From: Eremophila alpestris peregrina
Taxonomy: Eukaryota > Chordata > Aves > Passeriformes > Alaudidae
Direction of reading: 5' to 3'
NCBI GenBank assembly: GCA_009792885.1
Contig: WMCF01000026.1
Coordinates: 1,116,001 to 1,180,000, forward strand
Length of the DNA: 64,000 nucleotides
The notes below the pieces were generated by a model. The model was given only the letters and a program-made list of their open reading frames with translations. It was not told where the DNA came from and made no database searches. Shown here one piece after another: positions 12,301-22,200 of the stretch (position 1 is the first letter of the stretch; each line of letters begins with the position of its first letter). The translations under genes were made by a program, and so were the position numbers.

Positions 12301-12418
12301 CTGGGTACTAATAAGAAAGTGCAAGTCACTGCAATAGCCACACAAATGTGTCTCATTCACCATCTGAACTACCTATTAGATGATATCCAAGTGCTTGTTG
12401 ATAAGGTCATCGAATAAT
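289..12418 (+). CDS. 3' part of an unrecognised spliced gene (last four coding exons)
   Basis: Seen: four segments, 289-372, 1700-1796, 10081-10134 and 12266-12418, each preceded by a pyrimidine-rich AG acceptor and, except the last, followed by a GT donor close to consensus. Their intron phases fit (0/0, 0/1, 1/1, 1/stop), so the joined frame stays open for about 128 codons and ends in TAA TAA. The deduced C-terminus is rich in leucine, with helix-like stretches such as SLLLANSRSLLLIHSLTLDL and HHLNYLLDDIQVLVDKVIE, and has no signal peptide or clear membrane segment in the last three exons. Inference: a helical-repeat (ARM/HEAT-like) C-terminus. I do not recognise the protein, and the 5' exons lie left of the window. 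The 8.3-kb third intron may hide a further phase 1/1 exon, for instance from 9195. A chance chain of exon-like segments cannot be excluded without transcript data. Confidence 0.6.
373..1699 (+). other. Intron between exons A and B
   Basis: GTAAGA start, CTACCCTCAG end, 1327 bases. AT-rich with short T and A runs (about 410-440 and 1645-1670). No repeat family recognised. An open frame at 853-1104 is AT-driven and lacks flanking splice signals. Confidence 0.4.
1700..1796 (+). CDS. Coding exon B, phase 0/1
   Basis: The acceptor has one of the best pyrimidine tracts in the region (TGTCCTCCCCTACCCTCAG); the donor is GGAAG followed by GTGAAA. The exon is 97 bases, 32 codons plus one base. It encodes a leucine-rich stretch (SLLLANSRSLLLIHSLTLDL) followed by a more polar SDTSVGSVKAKE, the pattern of a helix followed by a loop. 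The A-rich lead-in at 1640-1675 has no pyrimidine tract, so the start at 1700 is preferred over the upstream open frame. The leftover base G pairs with AA at the start of exon C to give a glutamate codon. Confidence 0.58.
1797..5100 (+). other. Intron sequence before the CR1 copy
   Basis: AT-rich single-copy-looking DNA. Exon-like segments after acceptors near 3780 and 4160 were tried and fail on stops or phase. No repeat or RNA gene recognised. Confidence 0.35.
5125..5728 (+). mobile_element. CR1 LINE, 3' part of ORF2, sense, left piece
   Basis: Seen: a stretch matching the well-known avian CR1 3' end in order, with ATTTCTATCAATGACACAGA, GGGATTGAGTGCACCCTCG, AAACTGAGTGGTGCAGTTGA, GGTGCTGCACCTGGGT, GATGAAAAGCTGGACATGAG, CATCCTGGGCTGCATCAAAA and TGTGAAGACAGGCTGAATGA. 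Known: CR1 encodes an endonuclease and reverse transcriptase and copies are usually truncated at the 5' end. This piece covers the region after the reverse transcriptase core and has many frameshifts and stops, so it is a dead copy. The open frames seen here on either strand are by-products. The left limit is approximate. It lies in the intron between exons B and C. Confidence 0.88.
5729..6198. mobile_element. About 470-bp insertion splitting the CR1; possible solo LTR
   Basis: Seen: CR1 homology stops after CAGGCTGAATGAAAGAGA and resumes at AGAGAGTTGAGGTTGTTCAG. The five bases AGAGA occur at both edges (5724-5728 and 6199-6203). The inserted sequence is unlike CR1: AT-rich on the left and more mixed on the right, with an AATAAA near 6160 followed by CTCTCTCGTGCAAC(A). 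Inference: a polyadenylation signal about 40 bases from a CAACA end resembles the right end of an avian endogenous retrovirus LTR in plus orientation, left as a solo LTR. The left end does not begin with a clean TG, and CR1 itself contains AGAGAG here, so the duplication may be partly coincidental. Confidence 0.4.
6199..6605 (+). mobile_element. CR1 LINE, 3' terminal part, sense, right piece
   Basis: Continues the copy broken at 5728: GAGGTTGTTCAGCCTGTAGA, GGCTCCAAGGAGACCTCATA, AACCTTCCAGTATTTAGAGG, a GTTTAGATTAGATTAGATG stretch, GTGAGGCACTGG, GAAGCTGTGGATGCCCCATC, GGAAGTGTTCAAGGCCAGGT, and the tail AAGTCCCTTCCAGCCCTAAC followed by ATTCTAAGGTCCTATGAATTC, a decayed form of the CR1 3' terminal repeat. 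The stop of the CR1 frame and the 3' untranslated region are included. Numerous substitutions mark an old copy. Confidence 0.88.
6606..10080 (+). other. Intron sequence after the CR1 copy
   Basis: AT-rich. It contains an A/C-rich patch at 7415-7460 and a run of A at about 7531-7542. The longest open frame of the window (8704-9234) lies here without flanking splice signals for its full length. A strong acceptor (GTTTTGTTTCTCAG) at 9194 opens a phase-1 frame from 9195 that stays open to 9418, but the only donors of fitting phase (9274 and 9323 areas) are weak, so no exon is called. Confidence 0.35.
10081..10134 (+). CDS. Coding exon C, 54 bases, phase 1/1
   Basis: The exon lies between a strong acceptor (GGTTTTTGGTCTTCTTCAG) and a strong donor (CAAG followed by GTATGC). 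The other two frames contain stops. With the preceding G the open frame reads EATDAVWSAVVEHIAVLQ, an amphipathic helix with regularly spaced hydrophobic residues. A 54-base phase 1/1 exon can be skipped without changing the frame. Its last base G joins GG of exon D to form a glycine codon. It lies 8.3 kb after exon B and 2.1 kb before exon D. Confidence 0.6.
10135..12265 (+). other. Intron between exons C and D
   Basis: GTATGC start, TTCTTCTAG end, 2131 bases. It contains a CA microsatellite (10523-10546). No repeat family or other exon recognised. Confidence 0.4.
10523..10546. repeat. (CA)n microsatellite
   Basis: CACACACACA, ATG, CACACACACACAC: an interrupted CA dinucleotide repeat inside the intron between exons C and D. 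Confidence 0.8.
12266..12418 (+). CDS. Terminal coding exon D with stop codon
   Basis: The acceptor is TTTGTGTTTTCTTCTAG. The frame set by exon C reads GIVLLSSSWLFALGTNKK, continues as VQVTAIATQMCLIHHLNYL and ends LLDDIQVLVDKVIE, followed by two consecutive TAA codons (12416-12421). About 50 codons. The alternation of hydrophobic and acidic residues in the last 20 positions suggests a terminal helix. The frame is also open for about 32 codons upstream of the acceptor, but that part is AT-rich and low in coding character, so the exon is taken to start at 12266. Confidence 0.62.
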
Positions 12419-12605
12419 AAGAGGCAGCCTCCAGAAGGTAACAATACTTACCTTGAAAGACTATTAATAACTTGATATTCTGTGTATGTGCCCTTCTTTA
12501 TCTATATCTTAGAATAATTACAAAGTGTGTCTGGTGTTAGAGAAGCTCTTTTTGACCTCTAAATTGACCACTAACAATAAACACTGGCCACTGAGTTACC
12601 TGTTC
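12419..12605 (+). other. Probable 3' untranslated region of the 5' gene
   Basis: A short stretch between the double TAA stop and the first AATAAA plus a typical cleavage distance. No open frame of note. Alternative polyadenylation further downstream cannot be excluded. The exact end is inferred, not seen. Confidence 0.4.
12576..12581 (+). promoter_or_regulatory. Polyadenylation signal AATAAA
   Basis: The first canonical AATAAA after the stop codon of exon D, about 160 bases downstream. GT/CT-rich sequence follows within 40 bases (CACTGAGTTACCTGTTCAG), as expected for a cleavage region. Supports 12266-12418 being a terminal exon. Confidence 0.45.
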
Positions 12606-15600
12606 AGTGACACAGCCCTGGCTGGCTTGCCTTGCTGCTTAAGCTGAGAAAGATGCCAAACATGTCTTGGATGGACATGGACATTGCATGTTAGTGGGCT
12701 TCATTTTTTCATAATCTGTAGACACAATAATTTTCTTTCTGATGCTAAGAAAGTGGGAATTCTATCTGTTGCTGGAAAGAGGATGTAAATAACATTCACT
12801 CTTGGCAACTTATCTGCAGACCCTCAGTCTGACCATATGATTACCTAACAAATATGTTCCTGATAAGAGAAGCATGGACCTCCAAATGTGGACTAGGCTG
12901 GTACACTCTGCTAACAGAACTGGTATTTCACTTCAGTCTTGCAGGCTCCAGCTGGGATGTCCTTTGAGGGCAGTTTTACATGTAGAGGCCTGGAAGGAAC
13001 ACTGCTACCAACATTCAGAATGTACTGGGTCTTTTTCTTGGTCCATTTTGACCAGGCATGTAGGATGCTTAGAATATTTCTTTGAATGTTTTCTGCATGG
13101 TGGAATAAAAATGATTCAGTATGAGTTCACCAGAACACACTCCTACTGTGTTGAACAAATCTTCCTAATCCTTGCTCTTTTTTACCTCTTGAGATTCAAA
13201 AGGCTGTCAGACCTTACATTGCACTGACATGTACAGCCACTTCACAGTCTCAGAACTTTACATTCATCTGGTTTTCATTAATCAGATCCATCCCATCAGC
13301 ACAGTTTACATAGTTTTAAAAACCATTATATTCACTAAGTAGCTTATCACCTTATTTTTAATACAAGCAGTGTTTTCAAAGAAAGTGATATTTTAAAGTG
13401 GTGCTTAGATGATTCATGCTACTGTGTGTGTAGTTTTGGAACCTTTAAATGACTTTCCACAGAAAAGAATCACTGCACACTGCTCTACTCTCGGGATTAA
13501 TTGAGGTGAGTAATACATGAGAAAAAAATGGCTATTTCTCTTTGAAATGACATGATTATCAATATTTAATACTCCCTTTGTTTCACAAGTGTCAGAAACA
13601 CTAGAGAAACTACTTAAAATATGAACTTTTACTTGCTTTTATGTTGTCTTATTAGTCTCTGCAAAGACAGGTATACTGATCAAAGACTGGTGAGGCAAAT
13701 GGGATGTTTTCCATTCAGCAGAGATGAGAGAATTTGAGTTTCCAATTAATCTTACAATTACCTGTGTCATGTTTTCAGTAATATAATATTATCTACCTTT
13801 ACACCTCTTCTGAAAAGGCTAAGGGAGCTTCTGGAATACATATATCAACCATTACTGATTGCAAGCTCCCTTTACTGTTAAATCAACTAATATTTGTGCT
13901 ACCTATCTTGTTTGTCACCTGTAAAAATGCTAACATTTTTAATAAACATGGGTAAGACTTAGGGATATCAACTCATACCAGTGTAAACTGGGCCAGATAT
14001 GATGGAATCCATACTCTTCTGCTGTTAACTTCTTCAACCTCATATTAAAACCCAGAAAGCTTAATTTTTAGCAACATTGTGAGAGTGGCAAAGAAAAAAA
14101 GTAATTAAAAAGGGCATGCTCTCCTTTGTGTGCCTTCATTTATTTTTTTTAATATATTAATGGTATAATATTAATATAATATTTTTTAATATATTAATGG
14201 TATCATGGAACTGGTAAAATGTATTTTTCTAGTTTGCTATAACTTAGAGGCTGCTCCTAAGATTAACTTGGGAACACAGAGGAAAGGTATCTAAATTCAA
14301 ATGAAGCCATGAGATTTTAGGTGATAACTACAGCTGAGAGCTTTAAGGAGAAATTGCTTTAGAAAATAGCTAGCCAGTTTGTAGCTGTACTATAGCTAAT
14401 AGACACAGGTGGCAATTGGATGGTAGTAGGAAGCATTTAAAACTTCTTACTGTTTCAGAAACTGCTGCCTGCCACTAGTCCCAATCTGCAATCTGCAAAA
14501 CAGATGATATTTCAAGAAGATGGAGTGAATGTCAGAATATATATGCCTCCATCACGGCATCTGTGGGGAGAGTTCAACACATTGTGCTTTTAGTCCTGAA
14601 GAAGAGGTTCCTGCAGGGGCACAGAAGAGATTGAATATCAATTGAGAAAAGTTACTTTATTAGCAGTTCTTCAGTATAACAGAAAAGTAAAATTAATGAG
14701 TTAAGAGGAAAAGGCACTGTCAGTCCCTTAAGGGGTACAGATGCTTGTGTGAATGAGTCATATCACTTAGGGGAGTAGCAGTCTGGATGTACATGCATTC
14801 TCTTTATCTTTGCACAAAGAAGGGATAAAATACAAAAAGGACATTATTCTGCAGAGGTAAAAAGACTATCAGAACCCAGAGGACTGTATATATTTTTTCA
14901 GAAAGGACAGTTGAGAAGAAAAATTGCTACCATCTAGTTGTTCTTTTTCTTTTATTATGCTACTTTATGGAAATGTAAGTGAGCAGCATAGCCTGCAAAT
15001 TTAGCATCATAAATAGTGTGAAGATTCAGAGTTGAAGATAACCTTGTTATCTTGCTCTGTCTTCCTGTGCTCATTTCAAATCTCATTAAAATGTGTCATG
15101 AATAAAGAAGAAAAAAGTCCTGTTTATACCTAATTCTCTCTCTTCTTTTTTTTTTTTTTCCTGGAGAGATACAGCCAGAATGCTTAAAAAATTGTTTGCA
15201 TCATTTTATGCTTCTCTTTCATTTGCCTGCTCTTTTCTTATCACAGTTCTGTATCTTTAGCCCACCAGAATTCTGAGGTGAGGGAAACCAGGCAAACTGC
15301 TTGGCTGAGGACCTGCAGCTTCCAGGCCTCTCAGTGTCCAGATGCTCAGGGATTGGACATGTAGCACAGAGTGACACGTGCTGTCCCTGCATTGGACCTG
15401 GGTTTGTCTTTGATGTTGACTCACACACAGGCTGTTCCGTAAAAAGCAGTTTTTTGGCCCCTGCTTGAGTGTGTTACATAATGAGAATTCACATCCACTG
15501 CAGGAACCTCTGGGAACTAGGCAGTGATGGGACTGCAATAGCTCTGGCTCCAGCTGAATTATGTTTTTTGGACTTGGCAGTCAAAAAAATGTCTGATGGT

Positions 15601-17575
15601 ACCAACAGAAGGTAGAGCTGTGAATGCTGCCATAGCAAGGCTAGTTTATGTTGGCAACTGACTAAATTTTTTTTCTGGTCCTTGAGACAAGGAATACAGG
15701 GATGAAAACTGCCTTCAGCTTGTACATTAATGGGAAGGAGCTTTACATTTCAAATCTTCTTCAGAAAATTTCAAGGCAGTGCTACTATGTTTTGCATTAG
15801 CTGATTTTGGTTTTATGCTTGAAGTCCTACAACTGCTAAATTGCTTGCATGTTTAATCTGTGCAGTATTGTGCCCATTGCAAGTATATAAAGAGAAAGAG
15901 ATATTTTCTTGTAGAATTACATCCTAATCTTTAACTCACAGAATTATCTGAAAACTGTGGTCCCTCCAAAAATGCACTTTCAGAGGTAAAAAAAGAATTC
16001 CTTTTTTTCAGCAGCAGGATACTACAAACCAAGCACTGATTTTTTTTTTTCCTGAGGCTTACTGCCATGTATTTCTTCATGCTCTTTGACTTAACTGGCA
16101 GGACACTGAAGCCTGTGGATTGCTTGCCTGACTGACTAGATAATTCTCTTCTATTTGCTGCTTTTGTCTTTAGATAGAGTCCATTTAAAGTACTGATAGT
16201 CTCCTTTTAGTATATGAAGTATAAGACACATGGGCAATATAATTCCATAATCATGCTCCACTTTGGTTTATTTGATTCAGATCTTCATGAATTTGACTGA
16301 TTTTGGAGGAGACTGTGTCCTAATAATGTCTGCAGGCAGTATAACGCGCTGACTCAAAAAAGAGGAGACACTCAAGTGAGGTGAGCAAACATCATGTCAT
16401 GTTTCTCTTCCCCAAACTCAGAGAGAAAGAAGTCAACAGGGGAAATGAGCATGAGACACCAAAATTCTTTTCAGTGGGGAAGAGGAATGGAGAGAGCAGA
16501 TGACCTATAACTGCCCTGCACTCTCTGCTCTTTACAAGTCAAAAATCATCCCAAGAAGTGCCACTCAGATACTCATTTCTTCTCCTGGTCTCAGCATCAC
16601 CAGTCAAACAGCCCTGTGGCACTCTGTTCGCTGCCAAATGTTTCTGTCCCTTTCACTTTCAGCTGCCTCTGGAAATGTTTAATGTGGCACTGCAAAATGA
16701 CTGGCAAAAAATTCCACAGCATTATTTACTACGGTACTTTGATGTTTTATTGAATGAAACCATCTGTTCAGGAATGTTTTCCAACGTTGTGGGCTAGATC
16801 TAGAATTTACTGCTGCAATATAGCTTGTCTGAGGGGAGTTTCATAACAGGAATGCCACCCAATGTATCACAGATATGTGAGACTGAGTAAGAAGAATATT
16901 GAGAAAGCTCCTATTTCCTCCCATAAAACAAGTCAACTGACTTATTGATGGTGAAGATTCAAAACAGTTTCAGTTTTTTTCATTACAGTCTGATAGCTAT
17001 GTTCTATGGGCTCTGTAAACATGTGATTCAGGATATTGCCTAAATTACTTCAATGGCTCACAGGACATATACTTGTGGCTGATAGCAGAATGCACTATAA
17101 ACAGATTTATGGGCATTTTATGAAAACATTGGTAGCAGACAGAATATGTAACAAGGTGGCATTTCATTAACTTTTTCTTTTGTACTGATAGAAATGGGAT
17201 TTTTATATTGAGGAGAATAAATTTGGCCTTTTTCTCACCCTCTGAATTGCTTGTTTCTTTGAAGTGACACAAGTCACAGCTGCAGATAGAAGTCAGCTGT
17301 TTGATTTATTCTGAGTGTTGGGAATTTAAAGATGTGCAGAACAGCTCATATATGACCATTATTAACTAAATGACATAAATAATCAAGATTGCAGGCTGGG
17401 CCTTCCTCATTGAAGTGTTTAAATTCATCATTGATGCTTGCTTGGACTTTCAAAAGTAAGGAGAAAAATATACTCAAATTAAACTTAGATATTATGCAGT
17501 ATTTGCAATGAGATGGACATAGTCTTAAAGACTTCTGTTTTTCAGAAATGCCATGTACTATGTACTTGAGTCAAA
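12606..17575. other. Intergenic, nothing recognised except short repeats
   Basis: AT-rich DNA without a supported gene. It includes a 22-bp direct repeat pair (14145-14203) and T runs near 15147-15160 and 16041-16052. The open frames at 12874-13227 and 15257-15538 lack coding support. Confidence 0.35.
14145..14203. repeat. Direct repeat pair, 22-bp unit, 37-bp period
   Basis: TTTTTTAATATATTAATGG plus TAT occurs at 14145-14166 and again, identically, at 14182-14203, separated by an AT-only spacer (AATATTAATATAATA). The unit contains the palindrome TTAATATATTAA, so the block can also form small hairpins. Confidence 0.85.
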
Positions 17576-17586
17576 AGCTTATAGGT

Positions 17587-17680
17587 TCATAGATTCTGAA
17601 CAAGAAAAGTGGAAAATATCTTTGACCCCAATCCTCTGCTAACCATCACAAACATGAATACTTTAGCCACAAAATGAATT
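17587..17680 (-). mobile_element. Possible old CR1/L3-type 3' end, antisense
   Basis: TCATAGATTCTGAACAAGAA, followed by GACCCCAATCCTCTGCTAAC, has the layout of the antisense 3' end of old CR1-related repeats (TCATAGATTC head, then a phrase like GACC..CCTCCTG). Similarity is weak and judged by eye. Confidence 0.25.
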
Positions 17681-18373
17681 CCTTGCTGAGTCATAATGCA
17701 TTACTAGATCAGTAAAAAATACCATGCTGTGTGAGTAGGCAGGATGTAGCTGATACAAAATATCACATACCTATATATTTGTAGCTTCAAAGATAAAACT
17801 TGGTTTGGAATGGGAGGTGGTGAGTGTTTTCCCTTAGAACCTATCTATAACAAAACAGTGCAACAACAGTACAATGGTGCATGGGCACTGCCACTGCCTG
17901 TTATTTAAACACTCAAATAACCAAGAAAGGACCAAACAGCTTTGTAGTGAGCCTTTTCTGCAAATTGGCCCATGTAAGCATTTGCAGGGATTTTGTAGGG
18001 CAAAGTTGGCAATTGCAGGTTTTTTTGAACATTTTTAGGAACAGAAGTACTCAAAAACTTAGTCCCAGTCCACCTGAAACATGAAGCAGGTTCTAAAGGA
18101 GTTATGGTCATGGAGATTATTTACACCCTTCACAGAGGAAGCCAGAGGTTTCAGTAGCATTAAAAAGTTAGGTTGGTCTGCATCTCCAAGCAGAGATTAT
18201 TTTGCAGCTGGGTGGTTCAGGGCTCCTCTTCTTACAGCTTTGAACATTTCCAAAGAGTGACACCTGGAGGTCTAGCATCTTCTGCCCATCTCCCCTAACC
18301 CCCAAAAGGGAGCACCACCATGACATTCTGGGATACAGATCCCTGAACCCATGACATTTTAAGAGGTATCAAT

Positions 18374-18422
18374 CACCCCCCCCCCTTCTTGAACCTGCAC
18401 CCGTTCCCCCCACCCCCCCCCC
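18374..18422. repeat. C-rich block; G-quadruplex candidate on the minus strand
   Basis: Cytosine runs of 10 (18376-18385), 3 (CACCCG), 6 (18406-18411) and 10 (18413-18422) within 49 bases. The minus strand therefore has four or more runs of at least three G with short loops, fitting the standard quadruplex pattern; the plus strand could form an i-motif. Confidence 0.75.
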
Positions 18423-19219
18423 TTTTCTTTTTTTATTGGGTAGACCCAGCAGCTCATTATTCCAAAACTCTGATGTTCACAATGGGAATTTAGCAGTGAT
18501 ATTAGCTTTAGAAGTTCTTTCACTTTGCTCTCCTTCCTTTCATCCCTCCACCTACAAAAGCCACTCCATAGTAGCACCACTGCAGCAGTCTGTGGTGGCA
18601 CTGCACTGTCATTTGGATACAGTAAAATAACCCTGAAATAATTCCTTGGATCATGTCAATTCATGCTTGTGGTATCACATGGGCACCAAAAGACTTGTGG
18701 CAAATTAAAAATTAGATAGAGAAGGGAGCCAAATACCTCCTATTGTAGATTCAGTTTATCCACAATATTCTAATAAAATAAATTAATATACACTTAATTT
18801 TAGGGGGTCTTTTTAAGTATTCCAAGTATTTAAGTATTTAAGAATTCCAAAGAGGTCTGGACTTTTCATCAGCTTTAAGAACATATTTTAAGTAGCATGT
18901 CCTATTTTTTAATCCCATTGAAATTAAATTTTAAGTTGGTTAAGTGTGTTTGCTATATTTTACTTTTGCCTTGATTTTGCCTTTCTGTCTTGGGAATGTG
19001 AATTAATATGAGAACCATATACTCAAACTTATCATCTTCCTTGAGCTGAGTTTTCTCACAATGTTAACATGGTTCAGAAGTGGAGCTCCCAGGAGAAATT
19101 GTGTTAAATGCTTTGACAAACCTGATTTTTTCAAAACCATCCTACACAATATTGATGGCAGTACTTTAGGGCTATGGGACATTAATGCATGCAAAGTATC
19201 CAGAAGGCAATAGAGTGTG

Positions 19220-19231
19220 CACTATATAGTG
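19220..19231. repeat. Perfect palindrome CACTATATAGTG
   Basis: A 12-base perfect inverted repeat within GTGTGCACTATATAGTGTAC. Small; likely incidental. Confidence 0.6.
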
Positions 19232-22200
19232 TACATTTTGGGACAGTTTAACAAAATCACTAAGCAAAGGTCATGTTCAAAAAAATTTATGAACCAACAG
19301 AACAAATACTGTTTCTGCAGTCATTTTCTGATGTATTAAACTAACTGGTTAAGAAAAATGGAACAGTAGTCATGGTAGTTTTTAAGGCAAATGTGGAGCT
19401 GAAAGCATTTCTTTAAAATATGCTAAACATAATCCAGAAGCAATTTAAAACTGAGGGTATTTTCTTTAATAGAGAAAACACTGAAAAACGTTTGTGTGTA
19501 TGTATACAGAGAAGCACTTCAATCAAAATATATCTATATAGATGCGAATTTGAGATTCCATTACTAACAGAAGTACTTAATAAGTTTTTAATCAAAACAA
19601 CTAGATCCAATTACCTCACTCTGTGAAACATACGTCTTTGTCTACACTTTTGAATCTTTGAATTTAAACGTTCCTTGTGTTTATATTTTTAAATGGAAAT
19701 ATTGGAAATATTCCCCTATATTTTTATGGATTTTAGGGAAATATTTTTTGTCCTTGGTATGAAAACAAACTCTCATTTAACAAATTAAAAACTCAATTAG
19801 TGAATAAAACTGCTATAAAATATTCATAATATCTTTTGTAAGCCAGAGCTATGCCTGTTTTAGTTAGATATGTAATCTATTCTATGAAATAGATTACTAT
19901 TCTATGAAACTGTGGTAAGGGACTTTTCACTTTGGCTAAATTATGAAATATGACTGCATTTGTAAATTGTGACCACGTAGCTATTAAATTATTGTTTCCT
20001 ATTTAATGCACTTTTGATGATTCTCTTCTTATTTGAAAATAGTATCACCTAGAATGTGAAATCGTTAATATTCTATGAAATCTGATACAATATGAAATAA
20101 CATCAAACATTATGTGGATTTATGTACTTATTTTATTCATTAAGGACTCTGCAACTTTTGTGAAAAATCCATTTACCATCTGCCCACCTACCTAAAATTG
20201 CTTTTATGATTCAATTGTTGGTCATAAGTCATTAAGATCTGTAGAAAAGATACTCTGAAAAAAGCTGAAGTGACCAGAATAAAACCTATGCACTATTTAC
20301 CTGCAGTAAAATTAATATCCTGACAGATGATTTGAACTGTTGAAGCACTATGAAAAAAACTAGGGAAATTATGGAATATTTTTTCAATTACAAAAACAAT
20401 AAAAGTTTTTTTAAAAAAATAATATTCTAATTTTACTACTTAGGAATCTCTGAGGGAAAAAGAAATGAAAATACTACCAAATACTCTTGTTGATTTTTTT
20501 TTTCCTTTATTCCTTGCTGTCCAGTTTGTTGGGCACTAGCATGGTATCATTACTAATAACCTTAAAGCCAAGTAGTAAGCTCTGAAATTATCCCCCCTTT
20601 TCAATAAACAAGCTGTGGAAAAAACCCATATACTGTGAATGTCCTTTAAATTTCTGAAGGAGACAACATGGTTGACATCAGGTTGTTTCTTTCTCACAGA
20701 GCAGTGCAGGAAGGATTATCTGTTCACGTGTTTTCCCCCAAAGTCCATACTAGCCTAGGAAAATTATGCTATATTTAAATATCTCACATGTCTGAAGAAT
20801 CAAGTCTGTAGCCATAATTTCAGTAATTTACTTAAGTCACAACACTTTGGTGTGATTGGGGTGGGACATGGGGCAACGTCTCTATTTCCCAAATTGCTTT
20901 TATTTACATATTAATAATTAAAGATTCATGGGACCAGGCTTTTTAATCTGCTAATCAGGGAATCCACTTGAGTGTTGGAAACCCTCATTTCAGTTCCTAA
21001 GTTAATATAGGAAATATGTGTAAAATTTAATGGTCGCATGAAGGAGGAATTTGAATCCAGGTTTACCTTGTCAGGTGAATTAGCACTTTTTAATCTTGGA
21101 GTCTATTTATTCCTTGAAAAGCATCAGAGGAGATGAAGAACAGATTTCTGAATTTTCTCTAACTCAATGATTAAGGTTTTCTGTAAGAAATTAAATACAT
21201 AAATACTTGAGGTGCTTAGAGAAGAGCATAGTTATCTCATTTCCCATTTTTTGTCAGGAGTTTGGTCTTCCAAGTGTACATTGCAAGTTCAATTTATCAA
21301 GTTTTAGCATCACTGAAAATTAACTTCTTAATTTTCATGTTTTTTCAAGGAAAGTAAAAATTTATGACTTTGTTCCAACTTCAAATGGTTTTATCAATCC
21401 TGTTAGTAGTTGGAAGATGGCTACTGAATCAAAAGAGAAAGGTTGTAAAATTTCGGAGATGAAAGACTGTATTAATGAAAGGATCTCTCTAATGTAAGCA
21501 TTTATGTTTTGTTTACAGAAATACTTATTTTCAGTTCAGTAAGGACCAAATGGTGTTCATGCCAAAGACAACTCCTGACTACTCCAGACAGGTGCAGGAC
21601 AGATGGACCATGGAAAGGCAAAATGAGGTAACTTCTATTATAATATTTTTTTATCATGTTGAATTGTCTGGTGTCCCATGCAGCAAAAGATTTGAAGCCA
21701 TGCTGTGCTGTAGAAAAGACCAATACTGCCAAAACTGAGTCACAGACAATGCTTGATACACAGCATGAGAAACTAACATTTACTTTGCTGTAGCAGACCT
21801 GGTTGTGGCTCCATAAATGGGAAAGCTCTCCCTCATCCTTCTGACAACCATGGCTGTTTAGTAGGACTATGCTAGCCTCTAAGTCTGAGCTATGTTATAT
21901 AACCATGTAAAGATTTCATTTTCATACATCAAAAGCTATATTTTATGGCCATCGGATAGTCTCATGACAAAAGTGACACCTAATTTCTTATACCCCATTC
22001 AAACTAGTATAGAAATGTATCTTCCTCAATGTATAAAATGGCTGAGTCACAAATCTTTCTCCCAAGTTACTTTTCAGAGGATGTTTCTCATTCTATTTTT
22101 TCTTTTCACAGACACTCATTGTTCCTGTGCTTTTACTCTTTACAACTTACTTTCATCAGAAAACATAAATCATGGTAGTGATTAGGTAGTGATTAGTGAT

